From assembly GCA_034008185.1 (NCBI GenBank), contig CM067109.1:56468301-56532300 (forward strand): a stretch of 64,000 nucleotides of DNA, written 5' to 3'. The notes below the pieces were generated by a model. The model had not been told where the DNA came from. It made no database searches and saw only the letters and a program-made list of their open reading frames with translations. The translations under genes were made by a program, and so were the position numbers. Shown here in pieces: positions 1 through 11,827 of the stretch. This stretch comes from Gorsachius magnificus. Its lineage: Eukaryota; Chordata; Aves; Pelecaniformes; Ardeidae. Each line of letters opens with the position of its first letter. Positions within the stretch are counted from its first letter, which is position 1.

Positions 1-449
1 AAAATGTAGTACTTCATTTTTAAGGTGAGGTAATATATAATTATAAATTATATCTTTATAAAATAAAGATATGTTTATATTTAAATATGATAAAATAATA
101 AAATAAGACATTTTTACTTCAAATATCTCTACAATAAATAAATTAAAGTCCTTGAAATAGTTGAAAATCTTCACTTGGAATCTCAGCTTGAATAATCCTG
201 TCATTAAAGTCAACCAAATAACAAGAGTAACGAGCAGTTGGGCATCACAGTTGCACAAAATTAATGTTGGCCTAACAGTCACCAGTTGTGGAGGCCAAAT
301 CAGTCTGCCTATAGAGAATAATGCTCCCAGCAAATACATAAAACATTATTAAAAAGAAAAAAACCACAGTCAAAGAGTAAGTTCACAAAGGAAGTTCAAT
401 TTACCATCTATATTCCATTCAGAAGTCAAGGACACATGCAAATGCATAC
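1..449 (-). other. VPS13A: VPS13A intron 31, 5' part
   Basis: AT-rich intronic sequence downstream of exon 31. I see no exon, repeat or RNA gene in it; the small open frame at 161-352 on the plus strand opens with TTG and has no family likeness. Confidence 0.8.
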
Positions 450-553
450 CTTTTTATACAATGCCGTCTCATCAGAATCCACAATAATGATGTTCTTTAA
501 TTTTGCAGTCACTTCAGTTGCTGCTTTCTTCATGATAACTTGGCTATCTAGAC
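450..553 (-). CDS. VPS13A: VPS13A exon 31, residues 1091-1125 (last exon in window)
   Basis: A 104-base exon encoding LDSQVIMKKAATEVTAKLKN and then IIIVDSDETALYKK, matching human GLDSE.IM...TE..AKL.NIIV.DSD..A.YKK. The acceptor is TTTTAAG and the donor is AAG|GTATGC, in phase 0. The next exon is not within bases 1-449, so the gene continues off the left edge. Confidence 0.95.
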
Positions 554-663
554 CTTAAAAGAAAACAAAAAAAACCCGCCCAAAACCCAAAAAAAGACAC
601 AAAATTTAGAGACTATTTTAGTTATGAAGTTTTGTGCCTTTGGGATTAAAGTTTCATTCCTAC

Positions 664-780
664 CTTCGATGTGAATTTCAGCTATTCTATGTTTTTTCTC
701 TCGAATAAAGATACGTAAACAGGACAAATCCGCACAGATATTGAGGTCAATAACATCTTCGTACTTCGATTTTTTTGATG
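664..780 (-). CDS. VPS13A: VPS13A exon 30, residues 1052-1091
   Basis: A 117-base exon encoding SKKSKYEDVIDLNICADLSC and then LRIFIREKKHRIAEIHIE. The I.L.I.A(E/D)LSCL.IFI...K..I(A/S)EI.IEG pattern fits VPS13A. The acceptor is CCCACAG and the donor is GAAG|GTAGGA. It is separated from exon 29 by a 5.9-kb, repeat-containing intron. Confidence 0.95.
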
Positions 781-1935
781 CTGTGGGAAATACAAAATAG
801 TAAAAGTTACAGTTCTTCAAGGAGGAGATGTAATATTTTAGTATCCCTTCCCCAAAGCCTAGTTTGTATCAAGCCTGCAGCACTGGCAAAATGCACTGCA
901 CTCATACAAGTACGACACAAAAGACCCTGTATATACAGGATTGTATATACAGGAGTCTTCATGTGCTTCACAAACTGTGGTAATCAACATCAGTATTTTA
1001 TTAACTGCAAGAAATACATTTAATATACACCACAATGCAAAATTAGAGATAAGTTATTCAGGACTAAGCAGTTTACCTCAAATAGTGGTAACATGATAGC
1101 TACATTAATACACCATCTGCTCTGTTGATCAGTCAACTGCAATCAATGTTCTTGTCTACATATGGCAAGTAACTTTTTATTAAATCTCCACAACCTATAT
1201 TTTCTAAACTTAAGTTTTAAACATGAAAATACCATTAATATAACTAGACACTGAAGAGAGGGGCAGTGGGCATCCTTCAAAATGAGCATGGGCAACCTTA
1301 AGACCTACAAAAGATACAAGCACAAATACAGTGCTTGTCAGAACAGAGGTGTCCAAATATTTAGTCCGGTTTTGGTTTTCCCAAAACTGAGTAAAACCAT
1401 TCTATTTCCTGTTAACAGAAATAATTTCTGATCATTTTGAGTAGATATGACTATTGTCACACAACACTATCTGCAGGTACAGCACTAAATACTGAAGTCA
1501 ACAGATAAGGGACTCAACCAATAACTTAGTCCATTTTTTCTGAAAGTCAAATCTGAAGTAATGTTATAAACTACTTCAGATGATAAAGGGACGTACCATA
1601 CCTTGTATTCAGGGACTTTGAGTCCTAAGCGGTATGTTCTTACAGGTAATCTATATGCAAAGCTAAAAGCAGCAAAATTAAAAGTAATAAACACTTAACC
1701 AATTTCTCCACATCCTAGCTTTTCAGATAAGATATTACCTTTAAGTATTGTGTGTGAGTATGTTCAGGCTTTCTCAACCCTTACAATCAAGCAATGGTTC
1801 CAGAAATACATGAGCTTCAGTCAGATTATTTTACTGTATGTTGCTAACAGAAGACAAGCCACTGTAAATTAACCAATAACTACACTCAAAATTTAGTTTG
1901 CACAGTCATACAAGAGTGGGGGAGAAAAAGGGAGA

Positions 1936-3240
1936 AGAATCTTAGAATCAAAGAACGGGTTGGGTTGTAATGGACCTTAAAGATCATCCAGTTCCAACCC
2001 CTCTGCCATGGGCATGGACACCTTCCACTACACCATGTTGCTCTAAGCCCCATCCACCCTGGCCTTGAACATTTCCAGGGATGGGGCATCCACAGCTCCT
2101 CTGGGTAATTGTCACAGTGCCTCACCACCCTCATGATGAAAGATTTCTTCCTTTTATCTGATCTAGATATACCCTCTTTCAGTTTAAAGCCATTACCCCT
2201 TGTCCTATCGCAACAGGTCCTCCTAAAAAGTCTTTCTCCATCTTTCTTAGAAGCCCCCCTTTGTACACTGAAAGGCTGCAGTAAGGTCTCCCCACAGCCT
2301 CCTCTTCTCCAGGCTAAAAAACCCCACCTCCCTCAGGCTTTCCTCATAGGATAGGTGCTCCATCCCTCTGACCATCTTCGTGGCCCTCCTCTCGTCTTGC
2401 TCCAACAGGTCCATGTCTTTCCTGTGTCGAGGGCTCTAGAGCTGGAATCAATACTGCATGTGGGGTTTCACAAGTGGAGTAGAGGGGGAGAATCACCTCC
2501 CTTGACCTGCTGGCCACGCTTCTTTTGATGCAGCCCAGGATACGGTTGGCTTTCTGGGCTGCAAGCACATGTTGCTGGGTTATATCAAGCTTCTCATCCA
2601 TCAACACTCCCAAGTCCTTCTCCCCAGGGTTGCTCTCAATCCATTCTCCACTCAGCCTATATTTGTGCTTGGGATTGCTCCAACCCATGTGCACAACCTT
2701 GTTAAACTTAATGACATTCGCAAGGGCCCACCTCTCAAGCTTGTCAAGGTCCCTCTGGATCACAACCCTTCCCTGCAGCGTGTTAACTACACCACACAGC
2801 TTGGTGTCATCAGCAAACTTCCTGAGGGTGCACTCAATCCCACTGTCGAAGCTGCCGACAAAGTGTTAAACAGTGCCAGTCCCAATACCAACCCCTGAAA
2901 ATGTCACTTGTCTCCACCTGGACATCGAGCCATTGAACGCAATTCTTTCAGTGCAACCACCCAGCCAATTCCTTATCCACCAAATGTTTTATCCATATCT
3001 CTCCAATTTAGAGACAAGGATGCCATGCAGGTCAGTGTCAAATGTTTTGCACAAGTCCAGGTAGATGACATCAGTTGCTCTTCCCTTATCCACCAACGTT
3101 GTAACCCCGTCATAGAAGGCCACCAAATTTGTCAGGCAAAATTTGCCCTTGGTGAAGCTGTGTTGGCTGTCACCAATCACCTCTTTATTTTCTATGTGCC
3201 TTAGCGTAGTTTCCAGGAGGATCTGCTCCATGATCACCTA
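1936..3240 (-). mobile_element. CR1 LINE, 5'-truncated, with reverse-transcriptase remnant
   Basis: Chicken-repeat-1 type non-LTR retrotransposon lying in the same orientation as VPS13A. The 3' end is at the low-coordinate side (AGAATCTTAGAATCA tail, then the typical CCTTAAAGATCATCCAGTTCC). Minus-strand reading gives decayed reverse-transcriptase pieces: [27 protein letters not shown] and [12 protein letters not shown] at 2,989-3,237, then IQRDLDKLERWA and KDLGVLMDEKLDITQQHVLA at 2,344-2,763. A frameshift lies between the two, near 2,870, so the copy is inactive. Confidence 0.93.
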
Positions 3241-6007
3241 TGAAAGCTTTTCAGCTGTGAAAAGCTAATACATATGAAATGTAATATTATATATAAATAT
3301 ATATACAGAACAGAACCCTTTAAGTTCACAGACTATCATAGGTACACAAGTGGGGTTTCATCTAGTGCCCAAGCATGTCCCTGTATAACTGAAATCAAAG
3401 CAGCACCATGAATTAAAAGAATCTCACACACCAAAAAAATTTAAAATACAGTTAAATTTAAGATTTTTTTTTTCCACTGGGCAATTATTCCACCTTATAC
3501 TTCTCAGTTCTATTATGCCATGAAGACCTACAAAACACCTTCAAAGAATAAGCTGAGGATCTAAACTTCTTAACAATCTGATGGACTAATAAAAAATCAT
3601 CAGCTGAAAGACAGTGGCTGTGTGATGTATTAATACTCTTCCCACATGTCATTCCAACTGATCTCTCATCATTCTTAAGGCAAATGTTCTTTCATCTTCC
3701 TCCATCTCCCCTCCAAATACAGAGGCTACAATCCTTATTTTCTCTCATTTTGTTAATAACCTGTTTGGTTCCAGACATGATAATTATCTTTTCTTTCACA
3801 ATGCTTAGAAATTTAACATGACTGATTTCATTGAAGTACGTATGGGCAATACTCAAATCCCAAGAAGAGCTGTGCACCCAAAAGCTTGAACTTTTTTTTC
3901 CTAATACAGATACCATTTCTGTCTCAAGATCATCTTCACGCTACTAGTTCACAAATCTCCCATAATAAAATCATCGATCCTCAGCAACACTCTGAATTAA
4001 TCACTGAATACAAGTATATGCTAGACTTAAACATATTTCTGTTTAGCAAAACAGAAATATGTTTGTAAAGGCAGCACAAATTAACATACTCCAAAATATC
4101 TCAACAAATGTTGCAAATGTGATACTTGGAGTTTAAAGATACCAAACTGGTACTGAAGTTTAACTCTAAATGCTTGTAAGAACTAACACCAGTGAATGCA
4201 GGCAGCCTCACAAAGATCTCATCAGTGTACCAGTGGTTTGGCTAGGTCAGTCATATGAGGGAAATACTGAAATCAGTAATGCAAAGCAGGTATTACAATA
4301 CTTCAGCTAGGATCATCTTGAGAATTACCCTCTACCATAGTTTTTTGTGTGTGTGTTTTCTTTTTTGTTCTAATAACTAGCTGGACCCTCAGTGTCTTAC
4401 AATTAACAGCAAGCAATGATTGAAAAGATCTCAGAAATGTCCTTCTCAGAAGAGAAATTAATAACATTGGCATAATGCTGAGTATTTAACAGAATGATGC
4501 ATTTCAAAGTAGCTCCCAGACACAAGATCAAAAAATGGAGGTGATCTGCTTGTTTGTTTTTGCACAATATCAACAAATCAGACCTGCTGAATTCTTGGTC
4601 ACAGGTAAAACTGCATAGCAAGTAAGTTATTCACAAGAGATTGATGGTCCTCAAATAGAAGGTAATAAAATAACTGTAAGGCAATCAATAGTCTCAATTC
4701 ATCCCAGGGGACAAAAAAAAAAAATAGAATTTATGGTGGTTTTTTGCATATATTCAGTGCCTTGAATACACAGCAAAGGTATGTCTTGACCAATATATCA
4801 GAAAATGTACATGGAAAGAGATGAGATTAACCTCATGAGAGGAGATTAGTTCCTTCAGACCAATATTGTTGGGTAACTGACTGGCCTGCACTCCTTTCAG
4901 GATGCAACAGTGCTAATGCTTTTGCAGCCTGAAGAAAGGTAGGAACCCCAAATTTATACATAGAAACCAGATACCTACAGGGTACCAGATACCTTTGATA
5001 AATATGAGGAGGCTCACCAGATTTCTCTCAAGTTGCAGGAATTCATATTCTACTTATGTGTCCCTAAAAACACAGTAATTGATACTGATGAATGCTATTA
5101 CCAGCTTCTTATACCAAAAGATTGAAAATGCTCAAGCCACCTTCCACCATGCAAGAACTTCCTATGTATTACACTTCAGGGTAAATGCAAATTCATGTGC
5201 CAGTTCATAAAACCAAAGCAGCAGTTCCAACAAGTTATTCCTACAAAATTGGTGCCAAACAGAATTTAGCCATTCAGCAAATCAGGAGATCACTAGTAAC
5301 CAAAATTATATTGGAGTACATGAAATGCAATAGCATGCATTTTGTGCTAATGACTACAGCCAACGTCTACACACTGGTAAGTTGCTAAATGAGTACCTAT
5401 CTGCAGGTTGCAAACCTAAACCAACAAAAATATTTTGATGATGGGAAGAAAGAACGTACAAAGTCATTTCACTGAGGAGTTAAGAGGAAAACTGTAATTA
5501 TGTTAATATTTGGAAAGCACAAGATTGTCTAGAATGCATTTAATACACATCACGGAAAGCTTTCACCTTCATGCTAAGTCTTGTAACCCATAAAGTTTTT
5601 TTATTTTCTTACTTTTTAGAAACACCTTTTTTGCGTAAATGCTGTAATGCAAAAAAAACTTTTCTCATTATATAGGAGAACACCATTAGGAACATAATCA
5701 CTGCCAGTAAACTACCATTCAACGCAGATTATCAGAATTAAGCAAATTTGAACACGTGTCTTCAAAAAACATGCTTAGTATTTCTAACTCAGGAAATGTC
5801 AACATCTGCAGCATTTACCTTGTCTCATTAATTATACAGTTATTCCTCACCTACACACTTCCAGCTAGGGAATAAGAGTATATCCTTGTTACTCCATAGT
5901 ACTCTCATGGTACTCTGATAGCTCACATTCTTATTACCACTGAAATTTAAAAAGGCTGTGAAGTGGATAAGTAAATATACCCTAAACAAAATTTCTCATT
6001 TCAAAAG

Positions 6008-6599
6008 TGTCCTGGTTTCGGCTTGGGTAGAGTTAATTTTCTTCATAGTAGCTAGCATAGTGCTGTGTTTTGGATTTAGTACTGCAAGAATGTTGATAAC
6101 ACACTGATGTTTTTAGTTGTTGCCAAGTAGTGCTCAGACTACTCAAGGACTTTTTGAGCTTCTCCTGCTCGTCCACATGCATAACAAGCTGGGAGGGAAC
6201 ACAGCTAGGACAGCTAACCCAAACTGACCGAAGAACTATTCCATACCATATAACGTCAGGCTCGGGGGGAGTTAGTTGGTCGGTTGGTTACAGGGAGAGT
6301 GATCGCTGCTCGGGGACTGATGGTGGCTTGGGGAGTGATCACAGCTCAGGACAGGCTGGGCATCGGTCGGCGGGTGGTGAGCAATTGTGTTGTGCATCGT
6401 TCATTTTGTATATTCTGTATATTCTGTTACCATCCTCATCATTATTATTATTATTTTCTCTTATTAAACTGTCTTTATCTCAGCCCACGGCTCTAACCTT
6501 TCTTCTCCTTCCCGATTCTCTCCCCCATCCCACTGAGGGACGGGGGAATGAGCGAGCGGCTGCGTGGTGCTTAGCTGCCAACCGGGTTAAACCACGACA
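6008..6599 (+). mobile_element. Solo LTR of an avian endogenous retrovirus, copy 1
   Basis: A 592-bp element starting TGTCCTGGTTTCGGCTTGGG and ending AACCACGACA (TG...CA), flanked by perfect 5-bp duplications AAAAG (6,003-6,007 and 6,600-6,604). A polyadenylation signal ATTAAA is at 6,463-6,468. There are no internal genes, so this is a solo LTR left by recombination. It lies antisense in VPS13A intron 29. A second copy is at 53,030-53,588. The 5-bp duplication suits ERVL- or ERV1-like elements; the exact family was not checked. Confidence 0.9.
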
Positions 6600-6713
6600 A
6601 AAAGTCATTGACAGGCTTACAAAAATAGAAAATATGTCTGTTTTCTTCCTTGCTTAGATAAATGAAGAGAGAGGAATAAAAAGGGAAGTGGAGTGCAGAA
6701 TAAAGAAACTTAC

Positions 6714-6870
6714 TTAATTTCTTAAGAACATCCTTCTTCTCCTCTGTTTTTTCATGGACCGGTTCTTCTGCAACTTTAGTTTCTTGTTTGGGTAGAAGAT
6801 TATTCAGACAGTTCATAGCATTCAGCAGAGCTTCAGTATGCAAATGAACATCTAGAGATGAAAAGTTCAC
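6714..6870 (-). CDS. VPS13A: VPS13A exon 29, residues 1000-1052
   Basis: A 157-base exon encoding VNFSSLDVHLHTEALLNAMN, CLNNLLPKQETKVAEEPVHE and KTEEKKDVLKKL. VNFSSLD(V/I)HLHTEALLN..N.L.N(L/I)LP is near-identical to mammals, and the acidic/lysine-rich second half is variable. The acceptor is CTTTTAG and the donor is TTAA|GTAAGT. Confidence 0.96.
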
Positions 6871-6948
6871 CTAAAAGAACAAATTATATTTATCCAATAT
6901 GCCTCTCCTCCCATAATGAGAAAATTATGCTATAAAAAGACAGCATAC

Positions 6949-7008
6949 CTTTATTTTCTGTAGAACATTCTGATAGGCAGTTTTCAGTTCTGGTCCATTA
7001 ATATCAGC
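6949..7008 (-). CDS. VPS13A: VPS13A exon 28, residues 980-999
   Basis: A 60-base phase 0-0 exon encoding ADINGPELKTAYQNVLQKIK. The acceptor is GGAATAG and the donor is AAG|GTATGC. The following intron 28 is 78 bp, the shortest in the window. Confidence 0.94.
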
Positions 7009-7269
7009 CTATTCCACAAAAAGTGCATGTAAAAACAAACAAACCAATCAGGAGAAGTTTGAAAATTTCATTAGAGAGAATTTATTTCAAAAAGCATTTT
7101 AACTTTAGACATACAAGTTAGTCTGTTTAGGGAGCAGACAGACTTTTCATATGACACTCAGTATGTTAAGGAATGAGTAAGTAAGGAAAAACCTTCAACA
7201 ATTGCTCAGTAATACTGTATTGTTTATGACTGGCTTATAATTCAAAAGCAAACTCTGCTCTTTTCTCAC

Positions 7270-7349
7270 CTTTATGTACTCCAGAGTGAGAAGATCATCT
7301 TCTACATTATCCAAAGTAGTAATTATGTAAACTGGCTTGTCATTATCAT
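7270..7349 (-). CDS. VPS13A: VPS13A exon 27, residues 953-979
   Basis: An 80-base exon encoding DNDKPVYIITTLDNVEDDLL and then TLEYIK, matching the human KPVYLVTTLDN..EDLLTLEYVK region. The acceptor is TTTTAAG and the donor is AAG|GTGAGA. Confidence 0.95.
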
Positions 7350-7700
7350 CTTAAAAAAGCCCAAAAGGATAAAAAAAGATTATTTAAAGAAAAAAAATCC
7401 ACATTTTCTACAGATCTTTTAAACATCTATAAACTACAAACTAGGCTACTAGCTGTCATTACTATTTCATCACAAAAACTCTCCTGCAGAATAGTTAGAT
7501 GTCTCTACTAAAATCATCAGCACTAGAACATATTTACCAAAGCACTAAGACAATAAGCTCCTGAATTACTTTTTCCCTTCCCCCCCCCCTTTAATTTAGG
7601 AAGCAAATCTTCCTCAGTTCACAAAAGAAAGCCCTACAGGCCTTTTGAAGAAAATTCACAGTGTTATTTGTGAATAATTTTTTGATCAGACTATACTTAC
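7350..7700 (-). other. VPS13A: VPS13A intron 26
   Basis: A 351-bp AT-rich intron with a C run (about 7,579-7,589). Nothing else is seen. Confidence 0.8.
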
Positions 7701-7857
7701 CCATATACTCTGGGCACAGCAGACAAACTTCACGAAGGAAAGCATTTGCTGTCATGTCAAATGTTCTTAACTTAAGTTCAGTGCCTAACCCTACAATACC
7801 AAGCTGCAGCACAGGTGTCTCAGTATTACCAGTAAGACGGCATAATTTAATTAAAAC
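7701..7857 (-). CDS. VPS13A: VPS13A exon 26, residues 901-953
   Basis: A 157-base exon encoding VLIKLCRLTGNTETPVLQLG, IVGLGTELKLRTFDMTANAF and LREVCLLCPEYM. GLG(T/A)E(L/I)..RT(F/Y)D..ANAFL.E.CL.CPEY is strongly VPS13A-like. The acceptor is TTTTTTAG and the donor is ATGG|GTAAGT. Confidence 0.96.
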
Positions 7858-9370
7858 CTAAAAAAAACCCAGACAAACAGAAGAAAAGTGGAGGATTATC
7901 CTCTTAGGTTTTATATAGGATAATATATTTACATACTTTTTACTGGTTAATGTGTATTGATCATTTAACTTTATACATCAAATGCCCTGGAAAAAATAAA
8001 CAGTTCAACAAGCAAAATTGCTAGAATACTCTTTGCTGCCACTTTAACAAAAACTTTAAACATACATACTTGTAATACCAAAGTTATGCTTAAATGAACT
8101 AAATTATTTTTAAAAACAACTCTGTAAAGCACTTAGTAATGTTCAACCCAATCAACACTAGATTTTCAGTCAGCATAAAGAGCTTACTGCTTTCCCTGGA
8201 ATTTCATTGAACTCTCCTGGGTAAGAGTTAGATTCCCAGCTGAATATCATATCAGGGGAGAGGATTTCCTACTTTTTCACCCATGCATGACAAAGATGTT
8301 GTTAAATAAATACCTAGCTGAGCTGTTATCTGTCTTTCACAACCAAAGCAAAACAAAGATATGTACTCTTCCTTTCCACATAAGGCACCCTATAAATAGG
8401 GCAAAATCAAAACCAAACCCAGCAACTCATTTTAAACTATAAAGCCAACAAACAGACAGAAGGTGGTTCTTAATAGATTCCTAATTATATATATTGTAAG
8501 ACAGTTTACGTTGGAGAATATATAACCTACACCATCTATATTTAGACTAGTAGTTCTTGCAAAAGGTCTTGTCATCACACAAAACCCAAGTAAACTTCAA
8601 TTTTATCTGTTCTTTTCTGTAAGGCGTAATATATAATAAGTTATGTTGCAAGCTAGTTATGATGTGTTGAAACCATTCTGTAAGCCCTCCCGTAAAACAG
8701 AATTTGTAAAATTAACTGAATTTGTATGGTTTATTTGTAAAACTACACAGTGAGTAGCAGCAAAAACGCTGTCATAGCCATGATGGTCTAATGATAAAGG
8801 CAATGATAGCGGTAAGAGGCCATCTCTTTTACTAGACCAACTGATGCAGTTAGAAACAGCATCTAGCATTTTGGTAAAATACTCTTTTTTTTCCCTTGAT
8901 TCTGAAACAGCAAGAGTAACACATAAAACAGCTCACAGTGAACATGTTACAGATTTAGGTGTGAGGCCAACAGAGTCTGGGAAAAACTAGAGCAGAAAAA
9001 TAGGGTGCTTGTTACAAGATGAAATATCAATAAAGTTTTCCCAGTGACCACAGCAGTATCTAAAAAAGTTGTCAAAAGCTACATCTTAAGCCAAAACAAA
9101 TACAGAATGTGATTTTTGAGTGATAGTTAGGTAAAGGAAATTCATTGATAAAATGAGGTGGGAAATAAAGTGGATAAATCAAAGTATTTTGGTGATGACA
9201 AGGATGCAGAAGCACAACTGTGACTTGGAAAAAAACTGCAGAATAGTTTCAGCAAGAAATGAGAAATCAATACTTCTGCAGACATGGATTCATGAACACA
9301 ACAAATGGAAAAGTTATAGTTCAGATGTGCTTCAGAGAAATAAAAAAAAAAAAAACACCACCAACTTTAC
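7858..9370 (-). other. VPS13A: VPS13A intron 25
   Basis: A 1.5-kb AT-rich intron. I see no exon or recognisable repeat except short A runs, such as the one near 9,343-9,355. Confidence 0.8.
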
Positions 9371-9543
9371 CTCAGCAACTTCAAACCTCAGCTGGAATTC
9401 TGTCATGTTTTTCAAAGATTCTTGTTTACGCAGTTTTTTTCGCCGCATACTGCTAGCTCGCTTGAGGGAACCAGATGGGGCTTCAAAAAATGGCATGTCT
9501 TCCACAGGACTGCTTAGAGCATCATAAAATTCTTCTTCTGATT
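9371..9543 (-). CDS. VPS13A: VPS13A exon 25, residues 843-900, FFAT motif
   Basis: A 173-base exon beginning ESEEEFYDALSSPVEDMPFF, then EAPSGSLKRASSMRRKKLRK and QESLKNMTEFQLRFEVAE. Residues 847-853 (EFYDALS), preceded by acidic residues, match the VAP-binding FFAT motif known at this position in VPS13A (human EFFDAPC), with Tyr in place of the second Phe. A basic stretch (RRKKLRK) follows. The acceptor is CCTTAG and the donor is GAG|GTAAAG. Confidence 0.95.
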
Positions 9544-11244
9544 CTAAGGATTAATTCACAACATTATATATATATTTTAGACAGCCAATATTTTGCAGTA
9601 CTATGACCTAGAATTTTTATGTCTACATCTATGAAAACTTAAATAAACAAGTATGGAAAGATTACCTAGCTGATCACTAGCAACCAACAAAGTCTGTTTC
9701 TATAATCACCTCTGCTTCTACCTCCGCAATTTTTCACCACACCTACAGGTCCCTCTATCACATCATCATAAATCAGTTCTTGCCAACATTTGTCAGCAAT
9801 TCTCTCACTATTGGCCATTCAAAAGACAGCACAAACCGTGGCCCATCTTGCCTTCAGTGTTTACTAATAGCATAATAACTCTTCTACTGGTCTGACTGCT
9901 GCTGACCATACAGAAGCATTTGCCTCGCTACCAGTGGCACTACTTTGGGTCTCTCCCTGATACAGATTTCCCATTTCAGGAACAACTCCTATGGACTATC
10001 AAGCTTCTAATCCACCTGACATTATTACAGAAGTATAACCAACACAAATAGATTGCACCATCTTATAAGTCTCTTTTCCTTCACCTAAAAACCATAAACA
10101 GTGAAGTTAAAGGTAACTGTGGAAGAAGTATCCTTCTTCTGACAAAAATGAACAAACAACATTGAGGTGTTTTCTAAGGCTTAAAAGCACTCCTGAGTCT
10201 GGGGGGTGAAGATAGGAAATAACATGAATCGCTTAAAATGATTGCACAGCTGTATGTATAATATATATTAAAACCCAAGTTTGATTCAATCTACATCTAG
10301 TTATTACTTTCTCAAATCAATTGGTGCCAGTGTTCACTCCCATCTCACCTAATTTTTAAGAATTGAAAGACACCTCCTCTCTACCTTCAGGCACTTAAAG
10401 GAACTCATACAAAAAATAGATCAAGATGCACAGATACATATTTCTATACATACTGTACACATTGAATTTAAAGCGATAAAGTAGATGTAAAAATTAACTT
10501 TGCTGATCATTTTGCTAGTGTTTGCAAACCACATATATAATTATCTTGAGAGAGGAGAAAAACTATTATTCTCTATTTCTCCAGTTGAGTGTTTTGGCAT
10601 GACAAAATTTATTGGCACTGAAATAACATTGATATGTTCGATTATTTTTCAAATGTAATTACTAGATGGAACATTACAATCTAGCTAAGCTGTTTGAACA
10701 GTAAGGCAGTATTAAGCATGACCAGTTTCTCCACAGCGAATATTCTGTTTGATCCTGTAGAAGTTGAAATTATAGTTGTTTATAACAGAGTAGTTTCTAA
10801 CAGTTATAGTTCCTGAATTTTGTAATTTAAATAAATCCAGCTAAGTAGGAGAGAAATCCTTCACAAGAAGAACATAATTAAAGCCATCATCAGAGAGTAA
10901 GTACATCCTGAAGCAAAAAATTATATACATACTACTTCAGATGTTCTGAATAGATAATTGTAGTAACATATGCAAAGACAAACAAACCAATCCTACCAAA
11001 CATTTTGCTACTTTGCCTTCATGAAAGGGAATGACAAGAACAAGCACACAGAATTTTACCGCTATGAGAAAATACAAATATTTTGTACAGAGTGAATTAT
11101 AATAAGATGCGCAGAATATAACACTAATCAACTTTTAAGAACTTGAAACAAAGCCTTTCTCCAGGAAAAACAAATTAATTCAATGAACTTAAAAACTTAA
11201 TTTGACCTGTCTACTAAATCAGATGTTAAAATAGATCGTATTAC
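9544..11244 (-). other. VPS13A: VPS13A intron 24
   Basis: A 1.7-kb AT-rich intron between the variable linker exons 24 and 25. I recognise nothing in it. Confidence 0.8.
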
Positions 11245-11329
11245 CTGACTCAGCAAATGAATGAAGATCCAAAACTGGAAACACGCCTTGTGATAAATGG
11301 GGTGCTGACAGCACAGGGGATATTGCAGC
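11245..11329 (-). CDS. VPS13A: VPS13A exon 24, residues 815-843, variable linker
   Basis: An 85-base exon encoding AAISPVLSAPHLSQGVFPVL and then DLHSFAES. This linker is poorly conserved compared with mammals; placement rests on in-frame splice signals (TTTCAG acceptor, TCAG|GTAATA donor), the right phase on both sides, the similar length and the residual PVL.L..S(F/V)(A/S)E pattern. It is the least certain exon of the set. Confidence 0.85.
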
Positions 11330-11757
11330 CTGAAACAGGAGATGCCATTTTTTTTTTTTTTTGCTTGAATTCATTAGTTATGCTGTTGAATGCTGCATGG
11401 AACTTTTACAACTTTGGGAAATGGGTCTTATTTTAAGTGCAAATCATTACATACAGGTAAATACTTATGTTACTAAAATTAAAAGCGTAGGGAGAAACAA
11501 GGCCTAAATCGGGTAGAAGCAGCAGGCACTGCACATTCATCTAGGTAGAGATAGAATACATCAGCAAACATGGCAAAGGGGTTCAAACATCCAACTTTAC
11601 AGATTGAAAGATTGACAGAAACAGCACATCATATGAAAATTCCAGAAAGACAAAACCTAGCCCCTCACAGGACTCCAATATGGCAACTTCAGAGAATAAT
11701 AAAAGATCAACTATTCTTTATAAAATCACATGATACTAGTGGTGGGGGCGGGGGGCC

Positions 11758-11784
<27 letters not shown>
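11758..11784 (+). repeat. Poly(A) tract, 27 bases
   Basis: Uninterrupted A run on the plus strand just after a G-rich stretch (GGTGGGGGCGGGGGGCC). It is a likely length-variable microsatellite. It reads as a poly-U run in the VPS13A pre-mRNA and is far from an acceptor site. Confidence 0.9.
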
Positions 11785-11788
<4 letters not shown>

Positions 11789-11827
11789 TGGAGAAAACAT
11801 TAGAGCAGACAGAATTGTTTCTAAATT

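Larger units (their letters stand above)
781..6713 (-). other. VPS13A: VPS13A intron 29 (5.9 kb)
   Basis: Second longest complete intron in the window. It contains a 1.3-kb CR1 copy (1,936-3,240) and a solo LTR (6,008-6,599). The rest is AT-rich sequence in which I recognise nothing. Donor GTAAGT, acceptor CACAG. Confidence 0.85.

Noticed and set aside
2344..2763. 139-codon minus-strand open frame as a host gene
   Set aside because: It is the C-terminal part of a decayed CR1 reverse transcriptase.
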